Assembly (NCBI GenBank): GCA_944322975.1
Contig: CALUQS010000078.1
Span: 1-49,673, forward strand
Source of the DNA: Candidatus Gastranaerophilales bacterium
GTDB taxonomy: Bacteria > Cyanobacteriota > Vampirovibrionia > Gastranaerophilales > Gastranaerophilaceae
Direction: 5' to 3'
DNA length: 49,673 nt
Shown here: positions 33,869 to 43,157 of the stretch, one piece after another
Position numbering within the stretch: the first letter of the stretch is position 1
How the letters are laid out: the number at the start of each line of letters is the position of its first letter
The notes under the pieces: generated by a model
Seen by the model: only the letters and a program-made list of their open reading frames with translations
The model's database searches: none
Told to the model about the DNA's origin: nothing
Program-made: the position numbers and the translations under genes

Positions 33869-34462
33869 GATCTTGATATTTCTACCGATGAATTAGGGGT
33901 AATAGCAGAGCGCCCGCAGCACTTATGTAAAATGTGCGGAAAGTGTTGCAGAGCAATAGTTACACATTATACCTATGAAGAGTTAGTTGAACTATCAAAA
34001 CAGGGGCAGGAGGAAGCCCGTGTTTTTGTCGAAATGTTTAAACGTTATAGTTCCATAGAAGAGGCGAGAGCTGCTGTTTCCGAGCAGGTAGATAACATTC
34101 TTAACCATCTGCGTAAATACAATACGGATTTAGATGAAAACAAAATTACATTTTATTACTGTCCTTATTTAACAAAAAACAATATTTGTTCAATTTATCA
34201 AACACGACCTGATTGCTGCAGACGGGTGCCGCATAACGGATGGTCTTTACTGGCGCAGGATTGCGGTTTCAAAGGCTGGCAATTTCAACAGAGAGAGCGG
34301 GTTAAAGCATACGTACGAAAACTCAAAGAATACCTTGCAGAGCTGGAACTTGTTGCACAGGATACAATACTGCCCGGAAAAAATAAAACAGCCGGTGAAA
34401 TGAAAAAACTAATTAACGAAAAAATTAAACCGTTGGAAAAATACGGTGCAAAATACTGGTAA
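33866..34462 (+). CDS. YkgJ-family cysteine cluster protein
   Basis: This 198-residue protein contains the Cys-rich core of the family: CKMCGKCCRAI near residue 24-34 and YCPYLTKNNICSIYQTRPDCCR at about 105-125, likely to bind iron-sulfur or zinc. Exact function of this family is unknown. The C-terminal part is helical and basic. It has its own leaderless promoter and sits before infC on the same strand. Confidence 0.85.
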   Translation: MDLDISTDELGVIAERPQHLCKMCGKCCRAIVTHYTYEELVELSKQGQEEARVFVEMFKRYSSIEEARAAVSEQVDNILNHLRKYNTDLDENKITFYYCPYLTKNNICSIYQTRPDCCRRVPHNGWSLLAQDCGFKGWQFQQRERVKAYVRKLKEYLAELELVAQDTILPGKNKTAGEMKKLINEKIKPLEKYGAKYW

Positions 34463-34564
34463 AATATACCTTTTATTGAATTGATTTTGTATTATTGATA
34501 CAACAAATAAAAAGTTTCGAAGTTAAGTTAACCGGAAAAAATATCCGCTTGCAGTATATGCTTG

Positions 34565-34594
34565 TTGACATTTCTTTATTCAGCGCATTACAAT
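34565..34594 (+). promoter_or_regulatory. Promoter of infC
   Basis: TTGACA (34565-34570), 18 bases, TACAAT (34589-34594). The predicted start is about 25 bases before the ATT start codon, leaving room for the AAGGAG site at 34613-34618. Confidence 0.65.
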
Positions 34595-34625
34595 AATTAA
34601 AATCACACAACAAAGGAGAACAATT

Positions 34626-35162
34626 ATTAGCAGAGATTTTTCAAACGGCGGCAAGGATGCAGCACTTATTAACAGAAATATTAGATGTAAAGAAGTTAGA
34701 CTAATAGGCAGTGAAGGTGAAAATTTCGGTGTTATACCGACTAAAGAAGCTCAAAAACTTGCCGATGAAAAAGACCTTGATCTGGTAATTGTATCCCCAA
34801 ACCAGGAACCTCCCGTAGCAAAGATTATGAACTACGGAAAATACAAATACGAGATGGAAAAAAAGGCTAAAGAAGCCAAGAAAAAACAACATACAGTAGA
34901 AATTAAAGAAATTAAAATAAGATATAAAATAGATGTACACGACTATAACGTAAGAATTAAAAACATAAAAAAATTCATTGCCTCCGGAGACAAAGTTAAA
35001 ATCGTTATTATGTTAAGAGGTCGTGAAATGCAGCACACAGAACTTGCGTTTGATCTTGCTAACAGATTTATCAAAGACCTTGAAGGAGAACCAATCAATA
35101 TTGAGAAAAAGCCCTCAATGGAAGGTCGAAATCTCATTATTATCCTTGCTCCCGGCAACTAA
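34626..35162 (+). CDS. infC: Translation initiation factor IF-3 with ATT start codon
   Basis: This 178-residue factor keeps 30S subunits free and proofreads the start codon. The frame begins at ATT 34626, seven bases after AAGGAG; no ATG/GTG/TTG gives the full N-domain (NRNIRCKEVRLIGSEGENFGV, VSPNQEPPVAKIMNYGKYKY). The C-domain follows (EIKIRYKIDVHDYNVRIKN, VMLRGREMQH-like IMLRGREMQHTELA). The family is known for rare start codons that IF-3 discriminates against, giving self-control. An adjacent in-frame ATT at 34623 is less well spaced. rpmI-rplT, the usual neighbours, do not follow. Confidence 0.93.
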   Translation: MSRDFSNGGKDAALINRNIRCKEVRLIGSEGENFGVIPTKEAQKLADEKDLDLVIVSPNQEPPVAKIMNYGKYKYEMEKKAKEAKKKQHTVEIKEIKIRYKIDVHDYNVRIKNIKKFIASGDKVKIVIMLRGREMQHTELAFDLANRFIKDLEGEPINIEKKPSMEGRNLIIILAPGN

Positions 35163-35198
35163 AAATCAGGATTTAATATTGCTTGTTATAAGTAACAA

Positions 35199-35233
35199 AA
35201 CAACCCGCCGATTTATTCAGCGGGTTGTTTTTA
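35199..35233. terminator. Bidirectional intrinsic terminator
   Basis: A perfect 10-bp stem (35199-35208 with 35220-35229) and T-tract end infC on the plus strand. The mirror T-rich stretch can end the convergent YjbQ gene. Confidence 0.9.
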
Positions 35234-35246
35234 TATAAAAAATAGT

Positions 35247-35663
35247 TTAGCAAATTATCTGCACATAAATATTTCTTGCTCTGGGTTTGTTATCAAAATC
35301 AATAAGCACAATCTGCTGCCAAGTTCCCAATAACAGAGCACCTTCCGTCAAAGGAATAGTTACTGATGAACCAATCATTGCCGCTCTTATGTGGGCATAG
35401 CCGTTTCCGTCATGCCAGGTGTCATCATGATGGTAATCTTTATCCATCGGGGCAATTTCATCTAAAACATCGGGAAGGTCTTTAATAAGTCCCGGTTCAT
35501 ATTCTATAGTTGTTATAGCAGCAGTACTGCCGGCAAGAGCCACAACTACAGAACCTTCTTTAATATTGTGCTGGTAAACTGCAGCTTTGACTTTTTCCGT
35601 AATATCAATAATATCGGTAAAACCTCTTGTGTTAATTAAAAAATGTTCGGTGTATACGCCCAT
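35247..35663 (-). CDS. YjbQ-family protein (UPF0047)
   Basis: This 138-residue single-domain protein matches the YjbQ family in length and in its motifs: LAGSTAAITTIEYEPGL, YHHDDTWHDGNGYAHIRAAMIGSSVTIPL and GTWQQIVLIDFD. Some members have weak thiamine-phosphate synthase activity, but the true role is uncertain. It lies 10 bp after the secreted unknown gene upstream and ends at a shared terminator. Confidence 0.92.
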   Translation of the reverse strand: MGVYTEHFLINTRGFTDIIDITEKVKAAVYQHNIKEGSVVVALAGSTAAITTIEYEPGLIKDLPDVLDEIAPMDKDYHHDDTWHDGNGYAHIRAAMIGSSVTIPLTEGALLLGTWQQIVLIDFDNKPRARNIYVQIIC

Positions 35664-35672
35664 TCTTGCAGC

Positions 35673-36719
35673 CTACCTGATTTTTTTATTGTATTTATAC
35701 ATTGACATATCTTTTACCCTGACAGCAAAATAAGGCAGCTGTTTATCTTTTTCTTTTAAAAACAGTACAAACGTGTTATTAAAGAAGAAATTTCTGCCGT
35801 TTTCTGCTGTCATTATCGGCATAGACATTGTCATTATGCTCATAACAGCTTCGCTTTTAAGTTTTACACCGGAATTGCTCATGTTGAAATTAACGGTTTG
35901 CAAAGCTTTATCAATATAAAGCCGGTCGGTATTCTCAATAATTTTACCGCACAAAACATCATAAGAGGTATTTTGATTTATGCTCATAAATGGTACCTTC
36001 AGCATATCACCGGCGGTAAATTCCTTTTGGCCTTTATACTTTTCAGCCTTTTTATTAAGGTTTTTATAGAGGTCTGAGAATTTTTTATGTGAATTTGTTC
36101 TGTATAAAATAACTTCGTCTTTATCAGAACCCAATGCTACAGCGTAATCCCACGGATTGTTATAAAAAAGAACTTTTACATTTTTGTATAAGCGGTCGCT
36201 GCTTCTTTTATCTATACCAAAGTAAGGTATAAGCTCATCACTGCTGCCGAATTTTTCCGGAGCTAAAACATCGTATACAACCGGAAATTCGAAATTTTTA
36301 ACAAGCATTGCATATAAAAGGTATGCTCTGTTGGGGCTGGTCCAGTTCATTTTGTCTAAAAAGTCGCTTTTTTCGTTAAATTTTTGCATAATTGCATCTT
36401 CAATCTGTTTTTTTAAAGCGAGATCTGTTTTTCCGTATACAGTATAATACGAATCTTCAGACAACATTGCCTTTGTGAATTCTTGTTTGTTCAAAAGATT
36501 TGCAAGCTGTGATTTATAAAATTTAAATTTAATTGGACCCTTAACTATATTGTTGGCAAATTCATTCCACACCATCTGAAAGGTGCCAACCCACAGATAG
36601 TTTTGTTCTGCCGGTTTTTGTGAAACCGCAGCAAGCATTTCCACATTGGAACCGGCATATGCATAGCCGGAAAAACTTAATAATATTAGCGTAAATAATG
36701 CTGTAAACAGTTTTTTCAT
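35673..36719 (-). CDS. Exported protein of unknown function
   Basis: This 348-residue protein has a clear signal peptide (KKLFTALFTLILLSFSGYAYA), so it is periplasmic or secreted. The mature part has no motif I recognise. It contains alternating helical and strand segments, and a repeated mention of Asn/Lys-rich loops. A strong AGGAG ribosome site precedes the ATG. YjbQ follows by 10 bp, so the two are probably co-transcribed. Confidence 0.7.
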   Translation of the reverse strand: MKKLFTALFTLILLSFSGYAYAGSNVEMLAAVSQKPAEQNYLWVGTFQMVWNEFANNIVKGPIKFKFYKSQLANLLNKQEFTKAMLSEDSYYTVYGKTDLALKKQIEDAIMQKFNEKSDFLDKMNWTSPNRAYLLYAMLVKNFEFPVVYDVLAPEKFGSSDELIPYFGIDKRSSDRLYKNVKVLFYNNPWDYAVALGSDKDEVILYRTNSHKKFSDLYKNLNKKAEKYKGQKEFTAGDMLKVPFMSINQNTSYDVLCGKIIENTDRLYIDKALQTVNFNMSNSGVKLKSEAVMSIMTMSMPIMTAENGRNFFFNNTFVLFLKEKDKQLPYFAVRVKDMSMYKYNKKIR

Positions 36720-36895
36720 ATAATCTTCACTCCTCTTGATAATACATAAGTATAAATCAAATATAAAAACTTTCCGACAGTCTAATGTTTATATATAAAA
36801 AATTTTAACAAAATTATTTTTTATAGTTAGTACCGGCTATAACAGATAAGGGATTCTCTGTTTTTGAGGCAATAAGGCAGAAATACATATATATT

Positions 36896-38014
36896 TTATC
36901 CCATATTCACAAGCGACATATATTTTCCGCCATCAGTTTGTTTTACAAAACCTTTTAATTCCAAATTCATCAATATAACTGTTAAGGCACCAAAATCCAT
37001 ACCTGTTTGAGAAACAATAGAATCAACCGTCATTTCATTTGTGGCAATAAGTTCAAAAACTGTTTTTTCGTCTTCGGTCAAATCCAGTGTTTCGATATTA
37101 CTTTCTTGTTTTTGAGATGTGTTTACCACAATATCCCAGTTGAGCGTATCTAAAATATCCTGAGCTCTTGTAACAACAGCAGCACCGTTTTTAATAAGTT
37201 TATAAATTCCTTCGGTATTCGGGTTAGTCAAAAGCCCCGGCATGCACATAAGTTCTCTGTTTTGTTCAAGACACAGGTTTGCGCTGATTAAAGCACCGCT
37301 TTTAATTGCCGCCTCTGCAACAAGAGTACCTTTAGAAAGTCCCGTGACAATCCTGTTTCTGTGAGGGAATCGCCAAGGCAAAGGGTCCAAAGCAGGCCAG
37401 TATTCGCTAAAAATAACGCCGCTTTCATTTTCTATTTTGTCGTACAGGTATTTGTTCTGTTTTGGATAAACAAAATCAAACCCGCTTGCAATAACCCCGA
37501 TTGTAGAAAGGTTGTTTTTTATTGCTGCCTGATGCGCACAGCCGTCAATCCCGACAGCAAGCCCGGAAACGATACATATATCCGTATTTTTAAACTCATC
37601 TATTATTTTTGTCAAAACTGTTTTTGCTGCTTCACTGGCTTTTCTTGAGCCTACTACAGCAAGAGTTCTGTCAAAATTACAGCGCGTTAAATCGCCTTTG
37701 TAAAACAGCGTAACAGGCGGATTGTGTATTTGTCTCAATAAAAACGGGTAATCAATATCGGTATAGGTTATAAACTTTAAATTTTTATTTTTTATGTAAT
37801 CTAAACAGTCATCTGGATTTATATCTTTTCTCTTGTTCAAAAACACATTTATCTGAGATTTGGTAAGATTTTCTACTTTGTATAATTCATCTGCCCCTGC
37901 ACACCACGCTGATTTTATAGAGCCAAAATGTTCAAACAGATTTTTTATAAAAACACTGCCGATTTCTTCTATTGATGCAAAAGCAAGCCAGTATTTAGAA
38001 TCGTCCTGTATCAT
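36896..38014 (-). CDS. dprA: DNA processing protein DprA
   Basis: This 372-residue protein loads RecA on incoming single-stranded DNA during natural transformation. It has an N-terminal helical region, a Rossmann domain (VVGSRKAS at about 115-122, SGLAVGIDGCAHQAA, PWRFPHRNRIVTGLS, VAEAAIKSGALISA) and a C-terminal winged-helix domain (about 305-370). It begins one base after the glycosyltransferase stop, so these two genes are coupled. Presence suggests potential competence or another recombination role. Confidence 0.95.
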   Translation of the reverse strand: MIQDDSKYWLAFASIEEIGSVFIKNLFEHFGSIKSAWCAGADELYKVENLTKSQINVFLNKRKDINPDDCLDYIKNKNLKFITYTDIDYPFLLRQIHNPPVTLFYKGDLTRCNFDRTLAVVGSRKASEAAKTVLTKIIDEFKNTDICIVSGLAVGIDGCAHQAAIKNNLSTIGVIASGFDFVYPKQNKYLYDKIENESGVIFSEYWPALDPLPWRFPHRNRIVTGLSKGTLVAEAAIKSGALISANLCLEQNRELMCMPGLLTNPNTEGIYKLIKNGAAVVTRAQDILDTLNWDIVVNTSQKQESNIETLDLTEDEKTVFELIATNEMTVDSIVSQTGMDFGALTVILMNLELKGFVKQTDGGKYMSLVNMG

Positions 38015-38015
38015 A

Positions 38016-39623
38016 TTACAAATTTTCTCTAAATGAATTCAAATCAATAATTTTGTTAACCTCTTGCGGAACAAAATACGGACATGAGTTCCAGAGTATT
38101 GTATCCATCGGGGTATCTGACTCTTTTTGTACCACCTGTCTGTTGCAATACCCCTTAACCATGTTTGTTGAACCGTCCATTTTAAGGTTAAAATAACCGC
38201 AGGATTGGCATATCTTTATTCTAAAACCGTGTTCGTTCAACTTGTTTGATACCTCCTGTATTGCGTCGAGCATGCGTATTTGAGACGACGAGGAGTATTT
38301 TTTCTTTTTAAATCTGAAAACAGCCTTAACAAGTCCGCTTTCTGAAATTAAATCAAGCTTGCACTTCAAATTATTTTTTCCGTCCGTAACAGTAACCTCT
38401 ACTGTTGAAGTTTCTTTATCTTCCGGTGCTTTTTTATGCGTCATTTTATTAATCAATGTGTTAACAAAAGGTATATGCATAAATATTTTTAAAAGTGAAT
38501 ACAATGGATACACAAGCAAATACCAGGCGTTTTTCCGCCCGATTTTTGATGTAAACAATGAAGTTACAAACGCAATAAACAGTATAAAAGCAAAAGTAAA
38601 AAACAGATTAAAATTAATCATTCCGGCAAGCAAGGCTGAAATATTAAAACTCTTTGCTTCAATATTTATTGTATAAGATGAAGTAAAACTTAACAGCCCC
38701 AGATAGATAAGCGACAACAGCCAAAAATTAGGAGTTAAAATATTCATCAAAAACTCGCCGAACTTTGGTGTTGATTTGATAATCAAAGGCAGACAGTTCC
38801 ATACAAGAGAAATTTTAAAAGATACGGACTGTTTTCTGCATTTATAGTTATCTATAGAGGTATAAGTCTTTATCAGCGGGCAAAATTTTGGTATAAAACC
38901 GTTACGTACAAGCAGTGTAGTGTATTTCAACTCGCTGTTGATATCTTTAAAATCAACACACTGGATTTTTTCAAGCACATCTTTTTTGATAACAAAAATA
39001 TCTGAATCAACAACACTTGCGAGACCCATCAGTGCTCTTGAGCAGTTAAAAATTCTGTCAACATAAGAGCGGTAAGTTGTTCTTATTCCGTTTATCAGGC
39101 ACTTTTGGCGTGTAATATAATCGGTAGAACCTATTAAAACATCTTCGCCCTGAAGATTGGCATTGACAGAAGAAATAAAGTTTTCATCAATATATCTGTC
39201 CGCACTCAGGAATAAAAACGCATCTACGTTTTGATAAGACAACAACCCTTCCAAAAGCCAGGAAACTGACTCATCTTTTCCTACAGGGGCAATTTCGCCT
39301 ACTCTCCAGATTTTTGCTCCGCCTATAAACTCGAGTATATTTGAAGAGTTGTCAGTACAGTTGTCTAAAATAATATGTATCTGGTAATTTTCTCTCGGGT
39401 AATTTTGTTTATTCAATGCTTCTAACAAAGGTACAACAGTCGATTCATTATTTCTTGCATAAATAATGACCATAATATTATGCGGCTGTGCTGCAGCATG
39501 ATATTTTTGTTTTATTAAAAATCTTTTTGATTTTGTACTGTAAAAAACACAGACAGCATAATAAACCGAATAAACGGCAACATACAAAAACAATGCAGCA
39601 AGTAAAAATATTAATATAGTCAT
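38016..39623 (-). CDS. Membrane glycosyltransferase family 2 with Cys-rich C-terminal domain
   Basis: This 535-residue protein begins with a membrane helix, has a GT2 catalytic region (IMVIIYARNNESTVVPLLEA, ILDNCTDNSSNI, FLSADRYIDENF) and three membrane helices at about 285-385. About 400-535 is a cytosolic part with a CQSCGYF...GYCN...WNSCPYF cysteine pattern that may bind metal, not usual in GT2 enzymes. ATG at 39623 has GAGGA upstream and is preferred over 39635. Acceptor is unknown. dprA follows by one base. Confidence 0.85.
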   Translation of the reverse strand: MTILIFLLAALFLYVAVYSVYYAVCVFYSTKSKRFLIKQKYHAAAQPHNIMVIIYARNNESTVVPLLEALNKQNYPRENYQIHIILDNCTDNSSNILEFIGGAKIWRVGEIAPVGKDESVSWLLEGLLSYQNVDAFLFLSADRYIDENFISSVNANLQGEDVLIGSTDYITRQKCLINGIRTTYRSYVDRIFNCSRALMGLASVVDSDIFVIKKDVLEKIQCVDFKDINSELKYTTLLVRNGFIPKFCPLIKTYTSIDNYKCRKQSVSFKISLVWNCLPLIIKSTPKFGEFLMNILTPNFWLLSLIYLGLLSFTSSYTINIEAKSFNISALLAGMINFNLFFTFAFILFIAFVTSLFTSKIGRKNAWYLLVYPLYSLLKIFMHIPFVNTLINKMTHKKAPEDKETSTVEVTVTDGKNNLKCKLDLISESGLVKAVFRFKKKKYSSSSQIRMLDAIQEVSNKLNEHGFRIKICQSCGYFNLKMDGSTNMVKGYCNRQVVQKESDTPMDTILWNSCPYFVPQEVNKIIDLNSFRENL

Positions 39624-39981
39624 ATTATTCCTCATTACCAGAGAGCTTTTATGGGGTTATTGATATAGATAGATGGAGCACTCTGCTGTACGAGGTTATT
39701 TTATAAAAAAAACGTTTAAAAATCCAGTACCCGCAAAAAAAACTCGTACATAAATATGAAATTAAAAATGTCTGAGATTAAGCCTTCTTTGGGAAAACAG
39801 ATTGCCCCGTGCGCAAAGTTTTAAACTTCATATAGCCAACTGCCCCCGATATAATAACTATACTGCACGCAAAAGCTTTGCTTTTGACTTAGCATACCTC
39901 TAAAAAACGATACTTAATCATTTTTTAGAGTTCTTGGCACGCAGATAATGTGCATCTGACTTAGCCTATATCTTTGGTAAT
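39624..39981. other. Intergenic region with structured repeats
   Basis: This 358-bp stretch between the glycosyltransferase and the small ORF has no convincing gene. Its right part (39809-39965) holds the repeated hairpin units described separately. The left part (39640-39780) shows nothing recognisable. Confidence 0.5.
39809..39965. repeat. Repeated 29-nt hairpin units with compensatory changes
   Basis: Units 39865-39893 and 39937-39965 share the flanks GCACGCA and TGACTTAGC around a 14-nt variable core that folds into a hairpin in both copies, with two compensatory pairs. A diverged third copy may lie at 39809-39837. A strong hairpin CTCTAAAAAA/TTTTTTAGAG (39898-39907 with 39921-39930) sits between units 1 and 2. 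Possible untranslated RNA or repeat element. Confidence 0.55.
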
Positions 39982-40143
39982 TTACATAAAATATTTAGAT
40001 TTATTATAAAAAGACGCCTCCGGATGTGCAGAATTTGAGAGTACTATTTCTCTGTATTCATTTTTATCTATATCAATACCCATATTCTTTATTTTTATTT
40101 CGGGGCATTTCTTTTTTGAATTGTAATTATTTTTCTTTTCCAT
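39982..40143 (-). CDS. Possible small protein of 53 residues downstream of nuoN
   Basis: An open frame starting at ATG 40143 begins MEKKNNYNSKKKCPEIKIK and ends SNSAHPEASFYNKSKYFM. It is basic at the N-terminus, without membrane segment. It lies 24 bp after the nuoN-like stop on the same strand, but lacks a clear ribosome site. Its size makes it easily missed by gene finders. Support is only the open frame, normal codon composition and operon position. Confidence 0.4.
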   Translation of the reverse strand: MEKKNNYNSKKKCPEIKIKNMGIDIDKNEYREIVLSNSAHPEASFYNKSKYFM

Positions 40144-40166
40144 AGTTTTATTTTATTACAAAAATA

Positions 40167-41594
40167 TTACATATAATAAGCAACCAGCTGACAAAGACGG
40201 ATTATTTTATCCGCAAAAATGCATATGATTACTGTTGCAGCAGCACAGGCGTAGAGAATATACTTTGATGATATCAATCTTGTATCTGTTACAATTTCTG
40301 TTTCAATTCGTCTGAACATTGCACGTATTATGCGCCAGTACGCATATATCATAATTACGGAAGATATAAGCGCAACAATTAAAAACGGCAAAAATATAAA
40401 CCCGGAACGAGCTACAGCCGAAAACACATAAAGCTTTGCCACAAATCCGCAGGTAGGCGCCAAACCGGCAAGTGCTATTAAAATTATTGTAAACGCTATA
40501 ACATAATAAGGTCTGTGGTATAAAATTCCTTTTAAATCATCCAGTTTTTCAAGTTTTGCGGAATTATAAAGCAATATTATAGCAGCCCATGCCCCGATAT
40601 TGACAAACACATAGCAAAACAAATAAAATAACACACTTGAAAGACTGTAAACAGAAAATACACACAGCCCCAGAAGCATTATACCTGACTGAACACTCAT
40701 GGAATAAGCCATTAAACGTTTGAGGTTTTCCTGTCTTATTGCAGAGAGAGAGCCAAAAAGTATTGTCAAAACAGCAATAAAGGCGAGAACTATTTTTATT
40801 GTAAAAGTATAAGCCAAAAAAGTCATAAGTATTCTTGATAACACACCGAAACAAGCCAATACAGGAATACACGACATATAAGCCCCGATAGGATAATTTG
40901 CTCCCTCAAACGTATCACTCAGCCAGCTGGAAAAAGGTACAAGCCCGAGTTTAAACAGCATTGTGCAAATCATCAATATCAAAGCAAAAGTCAAAAGTAT
41001 TTGAGAAGGATTCTGGCTAAAACACAGGCTGACTTTGGCATAATCCAGCTGCGCACACATTCCGTATACAATAGAAAGCCCTGTTAAAAACAGTGACGAC
41101 ACAACCGCCCCCTGTACCAGATAACCGAAGGTAAGCTGTTTTGCATTATGACTTTTGTTCAAAGACAACAAAAGATAACAGCTCAGCCCCAGAGCCTCAA
41201 GTGCAACAAAAAGAGAAACAAAGTTAACAGAGCTTACAGCACACATAGCAAACAACAGCCCTGATAAAAATACACAAAAGTATTCCGACGCACGGTCACG
41301 CTTTTCTCTTATCATGTTACGCGAAAGCAAAACAAGAAAAAATCCGCTTATTAATATAAGTATTTTGAAAAATACCGTATAAATATTTGACAAAAACATA
41401 TTGTCAAAAGCAAAAATTTCAGGGTCAATCTGCAAATATATTGTAGAACCTATAGCCAGTATTATGCCAAGCAGGGTTGTCCATTTTGATATGCGATATA
41501 CAGATGTTCCCGAAAATAACGAAAACAAAAGATTGATAATAATAAAAACCAGTATAACAAATTCCGGCAAGTACGCTGATAATAGCTCTGACAT
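40167..41594 (-). CDS. nuoN: NuoN-like complex I antiporter subunit
   Basis: This 475-residue multi-helix protein has the NuoN fold at normal length. By hand alignment the glutamate is kept (E133, ALEALGLSCY), as are the lysines at K215 (MLFKLGLVPFSSW, E. coli Lys217) and K387 (GFVAKLYVF, E. coli Lys395). The second pathway lysine (E. coli Lys247) is Val245 (SCIPVLACF), and the His of VPFH is Ser. This is the least altered antiporter-like subunit. It is last of the nuoJKLMN series. Confidence 0.88.
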   Translation of the reverse strand: MSELLSAYLPEFVILVFIIINLLFSLFSGTSVYRISKWTTLLGIILAIGSTIYLQIDPEIFAFDNMFLSNIYTVFFKILILISGFFLVLLSRNMIREKRDRASEYFCVFLSGLLFAMCAVSSVNFVSLFVALEALGLSCYLLLSLNKSHNAKQLTFGYLVQGAVVSSLFLTGLSIVYGMCAQLDYAKVSLCFSQNPSQILLTFALILMICTMLFKLGLVPFSSWLSDTFEGANYPIGAYMSCIPVLACFGVLSRILMTFLAYTFTIKIVLAFIAVLTILFGSLSAIRQENLKRLMAYSMSVQSGIMLLGLCVFSVYSLSSVLFYLFCYVFVNIGAWAAIILLYNSAKLEKLDDLKGILYHRPYYVIAFTIILIALAGLAPTCGFVAKLYVFSAVARSGFIFLPFLIVALISSVIMIYAYWRIIRAMFRRIETEIVTDTRLISSKYILYACAAATVIICIFADKIIRLCQLVAYYM

Positions 41595-41618
41595 TTATTT
41601 TTTCTCACACCTGTAATT

Positions 41619-43142
41619 TTATACCTGAAGTACATCCAAAATTATACTGGAAACAGACTGATAAATTTGAATTATACTCATGGGATTTATACCAAAATAC
41701 ACAATCACAAGACACAAAGCCGTTAAAATACTTGTCTCCTGAGGCGAAAGGTCTTTAACTCCTTTCCATTGTTCAAGCAGTACCGAACAGAACACCTTAT
41801 AAAAGAAATACAAGATATAACCGGCTGAAGCCATCATTGCAACAAGCCCTATCCCTGCACTGACTTTAACAAGCAGCTGCTGGTCAAGATTAGAAAGCAT
41901 TGCTGCCGCCAGCACCATAAGTTTTGGCGTAAACATCATTAAAAAAGGAATGCCAATAGCAGCAAAGCATATAATCAGCGCAAGATACATACATTTTGGC
42001 ATAACCTGCCCCAGACCGCCGAGAGCTGTAATATAAGTTGTTTTGGTTCTAAACTGGACACTTGAAATAACAACAAAAAGCGCACTGTACACTATTGAAC
42101 ATGCTATTGTCATAAACACCGCCCCGTTAAATCCGGTCTGGTTTAACGCAGCAAGCCCGAGCATAACAAAACCGGTTGCAGCTATATTGGAGTATGAAAC
42201 CATCTTTTTTACCCCGGGCTGTATAACGGATAAGGCTCCGCAATAAACAATATTAACAAGCCCCCACACCATTAAAACAGGTGCAAAAAGCTTAAATATT
42301 TCCGCAAATACCTGCATGTTAAAACGAATAAGCCCGTATACTCCGGTTGCACTCATCATGCCTGCGAGTAATATATTAACAGGCGCTGCGGCCTTGCTTT
42401 GTATGTCAGGGTACCAGTTGTGGAAAGGCACAAGAGGTATACGAACAACAAAACCGATAAGAAAGTTCACAAACACCATTATCTGAAACCACATCGGATA
42501 AATTTTTTCATCCATATTCAACGATTCAATGTTAGCAGTCAAAACATTGCTGACCGCAAAATTGTAATAATATAAAATCAACATCCCGAAAAACAGGAAC
42601 ATATTTGCAACAAACGACGCTACCGTAAACTTGGTAGCCGCAGCACGAGCTTCTGAGTTTCCCCATTGAGCCGTAATAAAATAAACAGGGATAAGCAGAA
42701 GTTCCCAAAAAACAAAAAACATAAACATGTCTTTGGCACAAAATATGCCAAGTACGGCAGATTCTAATAAAAACACCATTGAATAATACAATTTGTGCTT
42801 ATTTCTTATATGCATTTTGCTCATAAACAGTGTTATAAGCACAATGAAAGTTGTTAAAATAGATAACAGCAGCGTCATCCCGTCAACGGCAAATTTAGCG
42901 CTTATACCGAGAGTCTTTAACCAAGACAACCCGAAGAAAGTAAGCTCTTTTTCATAAGACATTCCATACATACTTGTGTCAAAACACAAAAGGAACATAA
43001 GCGCATAAATAAAATGCAATCCAGCAAACCATTTTGCAAAGCGTCTTATGCGAACCTGATGGTTAGGAAAAACAGGCAGCATTATCACTATAGCCGCTAT
43101 TACCGGAAGAAATATTAACCATATTAAAGATAAAAAATTCAT
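41619..43142 (-). CDS. nuoM: NuoM-like complex I antiporter subunit with changed proton-pathway residues
   Basis: This 507-residue protein has the NuoM helices and normal length. E147 (FVFWELLLIPVYF) is kept. By ungapped hand alignment, E. coli Lys234 is R234 (FVVRIPLVPFHNW), Lys265 is A265 (GMMSATGVYG) and Glu407 is K407 (FLMMFTPKLMVL), so three residues needed for pumping are changed while neighbouring positions such as PFHNWYPD stay. The order after NuoL is standard. Activity as a proton channel is doubtful. Confidence 0.88.
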   Translation of the reverse strand: MNFLSLIWLIFLPVIAAIVIMLPVFPNHQVRIRRFAKWFAGLHFIYALMFLLCFDTSMYGMSYEKELTFFGLSWLKTLGISAKFAVDGMTLLLSILTTFIVLITLFMSKMHIRNKHKLYYSMVFLLESAVLGIFCAKDMFMFFVFWELLLIPVYFITAQWGNSEARAAATKFTVASFVANMFLFFGMLILYYYNFAVSNVLTANIESLNMDEKIYPMWFQIMVFVNFLIGFVVRIPLVPFHNWYPDIQSKAAAPVNILLAGMMSATGVYGLIRFNMQVFAEIFKLFAPVLMVWGLVNIVYCGALSVIQPGVKKMVSYSNIAATGFVMLGLAALNQTGFNGAVFMTIACSIVYSALFVVISSVQFRTKTTYITALGGLGQVMPKCMYLALIICFAAIGIPFLMMFTPKLMVLAAAMLSNLDQQLLVKVSAGIGLVAMMASAGYILYFFYKVFCSVLLEQWKGVKDLSPQETSILTALCLVIVYFGINPMSIIQIYQSVSSIILDVLQV

Positions 43143-43157
43143 TTATTAACCCCTTGA

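Noticed and set aside
34827..35162. Short infC reading frame starting at ATG 34827
   Set aside because: It would lack the whole N-domain of IF-3. The frame continues upstream to an ATT with a good ribosome site.
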